Assembly (NCBI GenBank): GCA_963675135.1
Contig: OY776131.1
Coordinates: 28,511,881-28,575,880 of the forward strand
DNA: 64,000 nt
Origin: Galeopsis tetrahit
Taxonomy: Eukaryota; Streptophyta; Magnoliopsida; Lamiales; Lamiaceae
Direction: 5' to 3'
Part shown: positions 1 through 11,335 of the stretch, in pieces
Position numbering within the stretch: position 1 is the first letter of the stretch
How the letters are laid out: each line of letters begins with the position of its first letter
Made by a program: the position numbers and the translations under genes
Notes under the pieces: model-generated
What the model was told of the DNA's origin: nothing
What the model saw: only the letters and a program-made list of their open reading frames with translations
Databases searched by the model: none

Positions 1-857
1 TGAAAAAATAATGATATAAGGGTAGAGGATTTTATATGGTCATGAAGGTGTTCGTCCTTCCTAACAACATGAAACTTATTAAAAGGTGACACATCGCTCA
101 CCTTCGTCATAGTGCGGTCTACCTTTGTTATGTAATAACATAATTAAATTTTAAAATAAATGTATACACAGATTTTGTAGAAAAATTAAGTAAATGCAAT
201 TTTCCATCTTACTTGACACAATATCAAGTCCGTCAATTTCCTCCATTTTTTAATATATATTATTTTGACTTTTGATAATAATTTAAGGTTATAAATTATA
301 TATATATATATAATAATATATAGGATAGTGACTCCCTGATCGAAGAAGTTCCCGCCTAAATTCCTCAAATAATAAAATATTTTTGCTATGGGGCATAGGC
401 TGCTTATTGTGCACGCCTAAATCACCTCTTCTCGCTCCATCTTCTCTAAAGATTTTTACGGACCGCTATTTGCTTATTCTGCAATGGCTTTATTGTCTCC
501 TTGATTTTCGAGTTTAACGGTAATTGATTTGTTTATTTTTCCATTTCAAAGATTTGGATTTTCGGGCAATCTCTTCTCTATTTTTTACAATGTATTTTCA
601 TTTTCTCTAAGATCGCGAGGACCAGTTCCTTAACGCTTCTCAGGAAAGCCCACGTGTCGCGGGAACTATTTTGGATGTCAATGGCTCCCCGGAATCTGTT
701 GAAGACGAGAAACCTTAGCCATTTAAATATACATTGATATATTTGCTCATTTGGCTTCTGAGTAGTCTTTTCACCTTCTGCATACTATGTGTTTGATAAA
801 ATGACTGAGTGAGTGGAATACTTTCATAGTTCATTTTCATCTTCTCTAATTGGTTGT
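1..857. repeat. Rearranged LTR-like block at left edge
   Basis: Positions 1-180 are nearly identical to 3728-3900 and 22463-22630. At about 170-240 the text jumps back to a segment that also occurs at 3350-3440 and 22090-22180, so this is a scrambled copy of the same repeat block. It lies on the 3' side of the minus-strand gypsy remnant at 1254-3290 and is probably what is left of its 3' LTR. The stretch 241-857 is not shared with the other copy. No gene is recognised apart from a short exon-like island at 611-717. Confidence 0.6.
611..717 (+). other. Short exon-like open island
   Basis: From 611 one plus frame stays open for about 35 codons and ends at a TAG at 715-717. Its composition is acidic and protein-like (reads DREDQFLNASQESPRVAG near the start). 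It is absent from the equivalent place in the second gypsy copy. It may be a scrap of captured host exon or chance. I do not recognise it. Confidence 0.15.
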
Positions 858-1253
858 CTCTAGGAGATTCCAAAAATATGTTTATGGTTTCCAACGCGAT
901 GCTATTTTGCAGAGTTTTTCAACCGAAGTTGGTTTATGGATCTTCTAATCGGTTCAATAATTTCTTCGAATTTGGCTTCTTCTTCGACGGAGGTAAACAA
1001 TTATCCTCTAGTTTGTTTTGATTTTTTAAATTTCGCTAGGCGAAAAATGAAAAGTTTTATGTGTAGCTACGATTAAGGTTTAGTGTTCTAAGTTCAATAA
1101 CGAAAACTCTTTTGAGTAGCTTAGAGTTGAACCCGAAAAATCTGCCTGTGAACTGTAATCATTTTATGGGAGAGAGTGTTGCACACTCAAGCGACACATT
1201 CTCCATTGTGATGGTACAAAACACGAAAACAAGACGAAGCAAATCCTACTTCC
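858..1253 (-). repeat. Gypsy 3' untranslated segment, copy 1
   Basis: This segment aligns with 23057-23450 with few differences and follows the end of the integrase reading frame on the minus strand. It has no credible ORF of its own. The plus-strand frame at 1112-1483 only mirrors the integrase. It is best read as the 3' untranslated and LTR-proximal part of the Tat-lineage element. Confidence 0.55.
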
Positions 1254-2518
1254 TCAAACAAAGAACTTCTTCAAGTGGCAGACGTTCCAAAGATGGGCTA
1301 TCTCGTTCCCATCCATGTCCTGCAGCTTGTAAGCTCCTCCGTTCAGCACCTGGACAACTTTATATGGTCCCTCCCAATTGGGGTCCATCTTTCCAGTATG
1401 CTTCAAAGCATCAGCCCTTCGAAGGACCAAGTATCCAACGTCGAATGACCTCAAGGTCACTCTCTTATCATAGGCAGCTTTGATTCTGCTCTTATACTTC
1501 TCGGCTCGAAGATGAGCCATTTCCCTTTCCTCTTCAATCAAATCAATCGCTTCTCTCATCAGTACCTCGTTTTGTTCTTCATCAAATCTGGAAATTCTAT
1601 GGGATTCGACTCCCACCTCTACCGAGACCACAGCTGAGGTACCATACACCATCTGGAATGGCGACAATCCAGTGGCTGTTCTAGGACTTGTTCTGTAAGC
1701 CCTTCGAACTCTTCGATCCAGGTTCTTCCCACCTTCTCTAGGCGAGTGCGTATTCCCCCCACAATGGTCTGGTTGGTCACTTCAACCTGACTGGCTTGGG
1801 GATGTGCGACTGAAATAAACCTCTGGGTTATCTTCTGCTCTCGACACCAGGTTTGAATTAGCCTCCCGTTGAACTGAGTGTCGTTATTCGACACTAGAAT
1901 TCACGGGATTCCAAACCTACAATTAGTGTGATTTCCAAAGAACTGTATCACGTTCTCTTCCTCAATTTTGACTAGTGGGGCAGCCTCTACCCATTTGCTG
2001 AAATAATCAACGACAACGATTAAAAATTTCTTTTGCCATGCCGTAGGTGGAAAAGGTCCCACAAGGTCCACTCCTCACTTGGTAAAAGGGCAAGGTGAGT
2101 ACATTGCGCCCATTTCTTTAGCGGGCAAGTGTATAAGTGGGCCATTCTTTTGGCAAGGTTCACATCTCTTCACGAACTCTTTGGCATCTCGCACCTTGGT
2201 GGGCCAATAATATCCGACCCTCAATATTTTTCTCAAGGTTGCTTTGGCGCCTTCACGGCTACCTCTTGAACCCTCATGTATTTCTCGAATCACATGATCT
2301 CCCTTACTCTTCGAGAGGCATCTCAGGTACGGGTGGGTAAATGACTTCTTGTACAATCGCCCACCTATAAGAACATATCTCAATCTCATCAGTTTTACCT
2401 TTTTGGAATCTCCAAGAGCTAGCTTGGCTCTCAATGCTTCGAGAATTTCTCTTCTCCAATCATCCCCTTCTTCAAGAGCCTCCACAATAGGGCCTGTCAC
2501 TTCATTCTCAGCCATCAC
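1254..2518 (-). pseudogene. Ty3/gypsy integrase remnant, copy 1
   Basis: On the minus strand this runs from an integrase zinc-binding (H2C2) region (about 2250-2400, reads GYYWPT then CEPCQK) through the catalytic core (about 1750-2070) to the C-terminal region ending LKKFFV at 1254. It would join element cDNA to the genome. It is dead: stops at 2075-2077 and 1901-1903 (both also present in copy 2), and the second zinc-binding His is Arg at 2255-2257. The core motif normally SDNGTQF has Asn for the catalytic Asp at 1886-1888. The reading frame also shifts near 1640. Copy 2 at 23451-24715 keeps the His and the Asp. Linkage to an archaeal-type RNase H upstream suggests the Tat lineage. Confidence 0.85.
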
Positions 2519-2605
2519 CAGCGTTATTTTCCCTTACCCCTCTAAGTCAGTGGAGCTGGCAAGTTTAGATAAGCTGTTGGTCCTCATATTCTCTTCTCTC
2601 GGTAT

Positions 2606-3290
2606 CTAGCAAACCTCGAACCCATGAAACCTTCTCTTTAGGCTCATGACACGTTCTTGGTAGGCCACCATCTTCTCGTCTTTGGCTTCATATTCTAGTC
2701 TAATCTGCTGAACCCTGAGCTGAGAATCAGAGAAAACCATCACTCTCTGAGCTCCAAGCTCCACGACCATTTCAGCTCCTCTAATCAACGCTTCATACTC
2801 AGCTCCGTTGTTAGAAGTCCGGAACTTAAATCTCACAGCAAACTGGATTTCCAACCCCTAGGGGTCGATCAACAAATTCAACACTATCCCATCTCCATAT
2901 CCATTCAGGTACACAGAGCTGTCCACGAATATTTTCCATTCGTCAATCTCGTCAAACCTGGTGGTTTCTTGAATGAAATTCGATAGGGCCTGAGCTTTGA
3001 TAGCCTTCTAAGGCTCGAATTCAACATTGTACTCTTGTAATTCTACGACCCATTTGACCATCCGTCAAAATAAATCCGCTCTACCAATTACCTGCCTTAG
3101 AGGGTAAATAGTGCGAACAATAATTTTATATGACAAAATATAAGGACGTAACCTTCGAGCTGTAATCACCACAGCCAAGGCCGCATTCTCAATTTCCGAG
3201 TATTGGATTTCAACACCCCGAATGATCTTGCTCACATAATAGATCGGCTACTGGGTGCAGTAACTTCTTCTTCTTTCATCAATGCAATAC
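2606..3290 (-). pseudogene. Tat-type RNase H remnant, copy 1
   Basis: The minus strand encodes the plant archaeal-type RNase H that Tat-lineage elements carry in addition to their own RNase H. It includes TSNNGAEYEALIRG and FSDSQL, which hold the conserved Glu and Asp. Upstream, 2942-3290 reads the end of the ordinary gypsy RNase H. It is broken by a TAG at about 2861, where copy 2 has a Gln codon, and by further stops upstream. The first active-site motif reads VDSS instead of VDGS. Homology to copy 2 stops at about 3286, where the element is truncated. RT and gag are absent. Confidence 0.8.
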
Positions 3291-3316
3291 TCAAAAAATT
3301 CTCTCCCACAGATAAA

Positions 3317-3960
3317 TACAATCTATCGATCATTCATTAAATTAAACCACGTACACAGATTTTGTAGCGATTAAGTAAATGCAATTTTCCATCTTAATAT
3401 ATAATATATTGACACAATATCAAGTCCGTCAACTTCCATCTTAATATATCAAATTATTTTTGGTATAGCTAATATTTATGATTTTTGCCTATTTATATAA
3501 CTATATTCATTTAAGGAAAATATTTGTGGTAAATAAATAAGGGTAAAGTAGTCAATTTTTTTTTTTTTAAATAATATGTATTTTTGAAATAATTTAAAAG
3601 TTAAAATGACATATACTAAAAAAATAATAGAATACTATTACAAAAAAATGTGTAAGAAAGTGATCGAGTTTTATTTTAAGTGTAAACTTTTATGAATTAA
3701 AGTAAATAAAAAGAATAGATTGGATGTGAAAAAATAATGATATAAGGGTAGAAGATTTTATATGGTCATGAGGGTGTTCGTCCTTCCCAACAACATGAAA
3801 CTTATTAAAAGGTGACACATCGATCACCTTCTTCATAGTGCGGTCTACCTTTGTTATGTAATAATAACATAATTAAATTTTAAAATAAATGTATACAAAA
3901 ATATCCTTGTAATATTTCTTTTAAAAACCTCAAAATTTATAAATTGATAATTTCATTTAC
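3317..3960. repeat. LTR-like repeat block (second occurrence)
   Basis: It matches 22049-22680 almost base for base, beginning at AATACAATCTATCG, and its 3728-3900 part also matches 1-180. No TG..CA boundary with a target duplication could be fixed. It abuts the truncated gypsy RNase H directly, so it probably represents the 5' LTR end of a deleted element or a rearrangement product. No coding capacity is seen. Confidence 0.55.
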
Positions 3961-4422
3961 GTCCCGTAATTTAGATCTAATTCAGTTTAAGTTCTTTAAA
4001 TATTTACTTTTTCATTTTATGTCCTCGAGATTCAATTTACATTTTTTAAATTATAAATATTAACATTATTTATCTTATTTTTTAATTATAAAAAATTGAG
4101 TCATTTTATCTTGATGGCCCATAGTCCGTCCAAAGCCCGGTGGGTAAGTGTAAATGTAATTTTCCATCTTAATTGACACAATATCAAGTACTTTGTATAA
4201 GCCTTTTAAGCCCAACATGCCTATATTTGTTTAATTATTTTTTCATTCGAACTTTCATTTTTTAATCACTATATTTTAGTTTTTTATGAATATAATTTTT
4301 AGTTTATAAGTATTATGATAACAGTTGATAAGTATTATGGTATATTATTAGTTAACATGCAGTACTGTATGTATTAGTTCATATACAGTATAATATTAAT
4401 TTATATTGGTACAAGTTCTAAT
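3961..4422. other. AT-rich spacer, no gene seen
   Basis: AT-rich sequence with no ORF of note. A short piece near 4140-4195 again resembles the repeat block at 190-240. The last five bases, CTAAT (4418-4422), precede the LTR end at 4423 and may be half of a target duplication (see 21363-21367). Confidence 0.5.
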
Positions 4423-5779
4423 TGTAGGTCCCTAGTTGAGTGATAAGATTGAGTAAGCTATGAAAATGTCTAGAGGGGGTGAATAGACTTTTCAAAATCT
4501 TTCAAAATATCAGAATACACAATGCGCAATATCAGAATTAATAATGAGCCCTTAAAGATTTATACTCAACTAATATCGATGAACTGTTATATGAACACTG
4601 ATCTTGTCTATCTTATATGCAGATTAATCAATTAAACAAGCAATCAATCAAACAACAAATAAAACAGTAAAGTAAATCAAACACAAGATTTATAGTGGTT
4701 CGACAACTTGTTTACATCCACTCTCACAACTCCAGTCGTGAAATTTTATTAACTGATCTTGTGGCTTTGAGTCCCAAGATATAAGACTTCAATCTTTTCG
4801 ATAACACTACCAAGTGCTTCTTGACACGTATTTTTTAATACTCACCTCTCAAGTGTAAGAGGATCCTCGTAGTAAAAGTAAGTGCCCGGTTAAATTATCG
4901 AACCACGGGACTAGTTTGCTTGTGTAGCCTTAGTGTTGTGTGTCGACACGTAATTATAGTGAAAAATGATGGGGGTGAGCGACAAAAACTAAATGTAAAA
5001 ACCAACAAGATAAACACTAACTAGGAAAAAAAAGCAAGTAAAACAATGATCAAATATCAAATGTGAGAAGTAGTGTTCGGGTGTTCTTCATTATGTGGAA
5101 ATCGATTAAAGTTTAACTTAGACGTTTAATTCATTGGTTGGTGTATGATAAGAGCAATCACTAAGGATGTATCTAATAAAGCACCTAAGATTGGGAGGAA
5201 GAATAGAGTCGTTCTTACCCGGGTAATCACACAATTAAGGGGTTCTACTCTATCTAAATTAATCTAATCTAATCCCTAATCATGCTTTTCCACTTGAATA
5301 CTAGAAACCAAACTCCTATAGTCTCTTCACTAATCACTCAAACTCTCATTCAAATAATTAGTGTAAATTAATGGGGTTCTAATGAAATTACCCAACTCTC
5401 GTTGCGATAACCCAAAATCCACTCAATCTCAACCCTCGATTATACGATCTATCACGACTAACCAACTCTCGTTGCACTAATCATGCTTCAACATACAACC
5501 TAATAATTGAATTCAAGCAAATGATCAACCAAAACCCATTAACCTAATCAACACACCTCCCAATTAAATTAAACAATTAAAATTAAACTAAAAATTTAAT
5601 TCCATCATAAATCCAAACACCCAAACACCAACAAACCTATCTAATAACTAAATTAATAAAATAAAACAAACACATAAAAGATAAAGAACCAAACATTAAT
5701 ATAAAGAAGGGTATCACCTCAAGTCTTGTGTTGTTGGCAAGAAAATGAAATACTACATTTAAAATCTACTTAAAACATC

Positions 5780-7142
5780 GGGAAAATTGCACTTTTGGTC
5801 CTGTAGGAATGAGTTCAAATCACTTTAAGTCCTTTTTTATGCACTTTTGGTCCTGTAATTTATTTCCGTTAATTTTAACGGATGAAAATTGCATAAACCG
5901 TTAAATATTGCACTTTTGATCCTTTAAGAATAAGATTAAATCACTTTCGGTGAATTTTCATACACTTTTAGTCTCATACTAAATTTATGTTTGTTTTAAC
6001 GGAAGAAAATTGCGTGAAAGACACACATCCCTTAAAACACAACCAAAAACTTAATATGAGATTAAAATTTTGGTAATATCACTAAAATTATAAAACTACC
6101 AAATGTATTTTAACAATTTATTTAAATAATTATTTAAAATTGATAAATTTACTTAAAATAATTTTATGATCTAAAAATTCAATCAATTATATATAAAATG
6201 AAAATTAAATCTAAAACTGATCTCAAATCAAAGCAAAAAAATAAAAAGTATTTGGCTTGATTTTGATTTTTGTATTTTCAAATTATATCCAAATTATATG
6301 GAGTTAAAAATTAATTTAAATTTGAAGATTATATTTGAATATACAGTGTATTTTTTTAATTTTATATTTTTGTATATTCAAATTATTTTTCAAAATTTAC
6401 TTTTTTTTTTTTTTTTTTTTTGTATATTTCAGTTTTAATACAAGAAATTACTTCAAAAGTTATTTAAATTTAAATTACATTATTTCTTTTTAGTAATTTT
6501 TAATTATATTCAAATCCTTGAATTAAAAAAAAATATTTAGATTCTATAAAAAAAAATCATACTCCCTCCGTCCCACTATAAGTTTCCCACTTTCCTTTTT
6601 TGGATGTCCCACTATAAGTTTCCCATTCCATTTTTGGCAAATTATTTTCTCTTTCCCAATCGCATCACTTCTACTTTATCTATTATTTTATTATACTTCA
6701 TCTCTTACTAATCTATTATTTTCTCTCTCACCATCACATCACTTCTATTACATCTATTATTTTATCACATTCCTTAATCTAAACACCCAAAAGAAAGGGG
6801 AAACTTATACCGGGACGGAGGGAGTATTATATAACTCAGTGAGATTTAGTCATTTATAGTAAAAAAAATTAATATTCTAAATTCTATTAATTTTATTTAT
6901 ATTTTAATTCTATAAGTATAATTTATTATTAGTTTTAATAATATTTTTGTATTTTTTCTAATTATAATTATTTTTTTAGGAATATTTTTTTGGTCAACTA
7001 ACGGTTTTCATCCAAAAATTAACGGTTTCCATCCATAAACTATCTTACAGGACCAAATCTACAATAAACAGGACTATTTACAAACTTCAGGACTAAAAGT
7101 GATTTTGAAAAATTCCTACAGGACTAAAAGTGCAATTTTCCC
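5780..7142. mobile_element. Mutator-like TIR element, 9-bp TSD
   Basis: The left end GGGAAAATTGCACTTTTGG (5780) is matched in inverted orientation by the right end finishing at 7142 (CTAAAAGTGCAATTTTCCC). Similarity continues inward as CCTGTAGGAAT / ATTCCTACAGG. It is bounded by a perfect 9-bp duplication, TAAAACATC, at 5771-5779 and 7143-7151, the length typical of Mutator-like elements. There is no ORF, so it is non-autonomous. The interior repeats the phrase ACTTTTGGTCCTGTA, is AT-rich with a long poly-T run near 6400-6420, and holds a Stowaway MITE. Confidence 0.9.
6562..6824. mobile_element. Stowaway (Tc1/mariner) MITE
   Basis: The ends CTCCCTCCGTCCCACTATAAG and the inverted CGGGACGGAGGGAG are the Stowaway terminal consensus. 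They are flanked by the TA dinucleotide duplication at 6560-6561 and 6825-6826. It is about 263 bp with no coding capacity. It sits inside the Mutator-like element at 5780-7142 and is therefore the youngest layer of this stack. Confidence 0.93.
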
Positions 7143-8431
7143 TAAAACATCAAATGAAAATTAAACTATAAACTAATGAGTGGAGTGAGTGTGAAGTGGA
7201 GGGGGAGAGTCCCCAATGGAGCTGCGCGTCCTCCTGCCGCGTATTGTGTCCTCCCCAGCTGCTGCTTTCCCTAATTGATTAAATGAGTGGGCCTCCTCCA
7301 ATTTAATTAAATGGGCCTTCAGCCCACGCGTTCAAAATGATACTGGGCCAGCTACAAAGCCCATCTCCTTTTCTTCAATTCAAGTAGCCCTAGAACCATA
7401 AACATTTTTTTCTTACGGCTGCTTATTAATTTCAATAGGGCCTGCTTGCTTTTTTTTCTTCTTCTTAAATTAATTGCAGCTTATGGGTCGTGCTTTTAAT
7501 CAGATGGGCGAAACAATCTCATTGTTGGCCCAATTAATATTCCCCTTCCATTCTTTTACTCTTTTTGTCTTCATTTTCGTCTCACTCCTTCGATTGACTT
7601 CATAAAATAATCGAGGTGTGTTTTGCTCCGAAAATCCTCATTTCCCTATAAAAATAGCAAACCACAATCTTTCTCCAAATCAAGTGCAATTAGTCAAATT
7701 AGTGTAAATAATGCACAAAATCCTATAAAATTATGCAAATTAAATACATGAATTTCGAGCAATTTTCACACTAATCACTTCTTCGATCTAACAACTAGCT
7801 ATTTTACAAGCAACTAGCAACTTTATTAACAAACAAACTTTAAAGAAAATTTTCTCTAATTTCAGTAGTAGCCTCCTTGAATATGACTTGTCTTCTGGCT
7901 TCAACTTCTGAACTTCAACTCTGCGAGTTTTCTTCTTGCTTTTTGATCTCTTCAGTATACGCGTTTTTGACTTATGCGAACTTGACTTGTCTAGTCTTCA
8001 ACACTTAGATAATTCTTCAGTCTTCTCAGCACTTGTCTTGTCTTGTAGTTTTCTTCCAACAGTAGACTTCCAGTATATAGAACTAATCTAGTCATATCAA
8101 TCTAATCTTAACAAGACTATTACATTACTTTAAGCTTTATAAACTCAGCTTAGTCTTCTTAACAACTATACATCGATATAAATGTAAACATAAGCTTCTA
8201 TACAACAATTATAAGCTTATCATACAACCTATATAAGACTTCAATACTTGTCTTTTCTTTTCTGTTTTTGTACTTTACTTTTCTTTTGTTTTGTACTCTA
8301 CTGATCTTATCATAAGACGACTTCCATAACTATATCAGTCAACACTTAGAAATATATTCAAGTCTACTTTTCGCTTATCAAAACTAATTCTTTCATCAAT
8401 TAGGACTTGTATTAGGATTCATATCCCAACA

Positions 8432-8446
8432 ATTTCCCCCTTTTTG
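8432..8446 (-). other. Polypurine tract of minus-strand copia
   Basis: On the minus strand CAAAAAGGGGGAAAT stands directly before TGTTGGGATATG, the start of the LTR. The same arrangement recurs on the plus strand at 60962-60975. It primes plus-strand DNA synthesis and fixes the LTR boundary at 8431. Confidence 0.85.
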
Positions 8447-8606
8447 ATGAAGCCAAAACTACTTGAATTATTTTAAGTCAATAGACTAGTTAAGTAGTTA
8501 TCTTCTCAAAATGTGTTATCTTTTCATTCATATATAATCAGTAGATCAAGTAGATTACAAATACTTAACAAAAATAACAAGAATATAAGTAAAAACTTAC
8601 AAATCT

Positions 8607-8885
8607 TCATTCCATGCTTCCACCACTTGGAGTGCCAGCATCGGGATTTGGTGTTTGAAACGCTTCCAAGATACGTCGATGAATATCAGATATGTGATCT
8701 TCATTATCGATCTTCTCTTTCTCCAGCAGCTCTTCTTCAAATTTCATGATAACATTGAAATCAACACGCTTTCCAGATCCTAACATTGGAGTTTCCCATC
8801 TTGGAAAATCTGGACAAAGAATGTTGTATCCAACGGCAGTAGCAATACGCATACTCAAATTCCAAAGATTCTCATCTTCAGCTTC
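8607..8885 (-). pseudogene. Terminal ORF of copia element, C-terminal half
   Basis: This minus frame ends in a TAA about 160 bp before the polypurine tract at 8432-8446. It therefore occupies the third-ORF position that Sireviruses use for an env-like or accessory protein. The encoded residues (reads NLWNLSMRIATAVGYNILCP, then an acidic FEEELLEKEKIDNED and a Gly/Pro-rich tail) are not a family I recognise. The frame that runs on to 9098 is artificial: beyond 8885 it reads into the CACTA inverted repeat. The real upstream half is at 18724-19309, on the far side of that transposon. Function unknown. Confidence 0.5.
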
Positions 8886-9185
8886 CACTACTACACATTT
8901 GGCTTTGGAGAGCTGCACTTGGAGAGCTCTTGTTTCGAAAAGCTCTCCAAGATAGCACTTGGAGAGCTCTTTTTTCGAAAAGCTCTCCAATTTAGCACTT
9001 GAAGAGCGATTTTTTTTTAAAAAAAAAAAAAAATACTTAGAGAGCGGTTCAAAACCGCTGTCCAAGTGAAGCACTTGGACAGCGGTTGAGAACCGCATTG
9101 CAAGACACCATTAGACAGCGGTTTAGAACCGCTCTCCAAGTAAGCACTTGGAAAGCGGTTCATAACCGCTCTCCAAGTCATTTTT
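8886..9185. repeat. CACTA left subterminal repeats
   Basis: Repeated units are CACTTGGAGAGCTCTT near the end and GGACAGCGGTT...AACCGCTGTCC-type palindromes further in (about 9040-9180). In related elements such repeats bind the second-gene product. Several units are near-perfect hairpins, for example a GACAGCGGTTTAGAACCGCT core at about 9114. Confidence 0.85.
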
Positions 9186-11335
9186 TGGTCAAAGCAGCTT
9201 TAACTCACTCCCCCATTAATTAATCACGGACGCGCGCATATGTCGAATTTGAATTGAAGCATAGTTTCTCCCCCCAAATCCCTTAAGCGTTTTAACCTAA
9301 AATTAAGAAAAACACAGAGTATATATTTTGAAGCTTCCTCGTGCCGTCGCCGTCGCCGTCGCCTCTCTCCCTCACTCTCCTCGCGCCGTCGTTGTCGCCT
9401 CTCTCCCTCTCCCTCCTCGCACCGTCGCCTCACTCCCTCTCACGTACTCCTCGTCGCCGTCGACTTCCTCGATCGATCTCCAGCCGCGCGTCGTCGTCGA
9501 CTTCCTCTCCATCCGTCGCCGTCGCCGTCACCGTTCCACTCCCATAGCTGTAGGCTAGGTACGTACGCACTACTGTATATATATATGTGTATAGATCTAG
9601 CTACTGTTTGAATATTGAGTATATATAGAATTAATAGTACAAAATAGTATATATATGTTCCTTTAAATATATGCACTGTATATGTGCGCAAATTGCACTT
9701 AGATAGTAAGAAGAAGAAAAATTGTAGTTATGGTGTTTGAAGCACACAAGGTGTTTGATAATATGCTTGTGTGAGGGATATTAATGAAAGCTAGAGTTAG
9801 TACGTTTTAGTTCGGTAGAGTCAAATATGTGGTTCAATATTTTAAAGAAGACAAGCAGAAGAAGCTAAGACAATTAATATGAGTCGGGCAAAACGACATT
9901 CATGGTGATTGAGAATAGAAAAAATAATTGCTAAAGAACCCATTCATGGTGAGTAGGAGGCTTAAATTCTGCAGAAATTATCTAGAATTGAGGGCTTAAA
10001 TGATAAATAAAGAAACCGATCAGATAGTATTGAATGACAAAATGCTATATATAACTACGGTTTAATTAATAAGAAGTTAGATATTGGTAGGGGCCAACAT
10101 TACTAACTATTATTAGCGGTTGAATGAAAACTTGGTCAAATAGATGAAAATGGTAGAGACTGCACAGTTTAAATATCAACATGGTCTCATTAATATATAA
10201 TAAGGATGAATATGTCTATATAGTTTAGTAATATATCTTTTGAATTGGTGTTTAAGTTGCTTTCAAAAAAAGTATACATCACACACCAATATTATATAAT
10301 TTGTGACTCATTTTTCTTCCTAGCTTAAATATTCATGGAAGCTAGCTAGGAAAGTGAAAGCAATTAAATGAAACAAAATTTTCACAAAAGGATTGAGTAG
10401 TGGAGAATATATATATATGATTATGGAGTCAGCTGGATCATATGTACAGTACGTATAAGTGGTTGTGGATATAGCTAGTTAGATACCAATTAATTAATTA
10501 ATGTGGGAATTGATGTTAGAAATAGAAAAGGTATATATAGAATGAAGAAGAAATTTTAGTTAATAAAGATATGATTGACCATCAATTGGCCAAGTTGCAA
10601 CATAGTATAATTTATATAGAATAGGTCCCACAACATATATGGTAGTAGTATCTAACTAGCTAGCTCTCTCAAAATTACAACATTAACCATCCATCCATCA
10701 TGTAATTATAAATTTCATTTAACTAATTAATTACCAGCTTATTGCAAGTCTTAAATGTTGATAAAATAATAATAGTCAAGGAAACTCCACCAAAATTCAG
10801 TACTGAGCTGCTAGATTGAACAACAACAAAAAGTGAGGAATGAATATATATATATATAGATAAGTGTTGGTGAGGGAGTGATGGTAAAAGAGGAGGAGGA
10901 GTTTTTAATATGGAATTAAACTTGTTCATTTGGTAGGAATATAAACAAACTGATCATTTCGTACGTTTCCCTGCCCGGCCAAAATCAATTAAAGCACCAA
11001 AATACATACCTGGCCTGTATATATATATGTTGATATATTGACCCAAATGATATGCTTTTACTCATTTTCTTCTTCTCCCCTTCTTCAGAACTCCCCATAT
11101 TCCCCTTTTTTATAACTTCTTACTATTAATTAAAACACAATAAATTTGATTCTTTCATTTATTAATGTGGAATATCATTGTTAAAATAAATTAGGAGATG
11201 ATCGAACAAGTTTAATACATTAGGATTAATGTAATACTTTTAAGTTTAATACTTTTAGATTTAATACATTAAAATACATTGTCTTGAGAAACACTTCATA
11301 TTGTATTTCCTATAGGCATCTATATATAGTTTTAT
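9186..11335 (+). other. CACTA 5' leader: CG-rich patch then AT-rich, no gene
   Basis: Between the left repeats and the transposase start lies a CCGTCG-rich patch (about 9335-9545) unlike the AT-rich surroundings. It is followed by a splice-donor-like GTAGGCTAGGTACGTACG at about 9550. The 1.8 kb after it is AT-rich with no credible ORF. It could be a promoter, a 5' UTR exon and a long 5' UTR intron for the TNP2 gene. Frames called in the CCGTCG patch are low-complexity. Confidence 0.5.

Larger units (their letters stand above)
4822..7777 (-). mobile_element. Athila-type solo LTR with TSD CTTCT
   Basis: The block starts TGACACG at 4822 and ends CTAATCA at 7777 (minus strand: TGATTAG...GTGTCA). 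It is flanked on both sides by CTTCT (4817-4821 and 7778-7782). It is clearly related to the LTR at 27313-29061: the stretch around 5050-5500, with TTACCCGGGTAATCACACAA, recurs at 27560-28000. No internal region is present, so it is a solo LTR left by LTR-LTR recombination. About 1.58 kb is LTR; the rest is the TIR element nested at 5780-7142. Confidence 0.9.
4423..8431 (-). mobile_element. Sirevirus-like copia 3' LTR, multiply nested
   Basis: Read on the minus strand the LTR starts TGTTGGGATATG at 8431, immediately after a polypurine tract, and ends GGGACCTACA at 4423. Its 3' part (4474-4500 and 4687-4727, minus) has the blocks CTATTCACCCCCTCTAGAC and CGAACCACTATAAATC, which are also present in the plus-strand copia LTRs at 44069-45581 and 58695-60236. 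That places it in the same Ty1/copia group. It is split by an Athila-type solo LTR at 4822-7777. The matching 5' LTR is not evident: the LTR at 19262-21355 starts the same way but differs in sequence. Confidence 0.75.

Noticed and set aside
1112..1483. Plus-strand ORF of 123 codons (also at 23309-23674)
   Set aside because: It is the antisense of the integrase C-terminal region and recurs only because the gypsy sequence is repeated.
8607..9098. Single 163-codon minus ORF
   Set aside because: It crosses the CACTA boundary at 8886; only the 8607-8885 part belongs to the copia terminal ORF.
9224..9691. Arg-, Ser- and Pro-rich ORFs on both strands
   Set aside because: They are low-complexity translations of the CCGTCG repeat patch with no family similarity.
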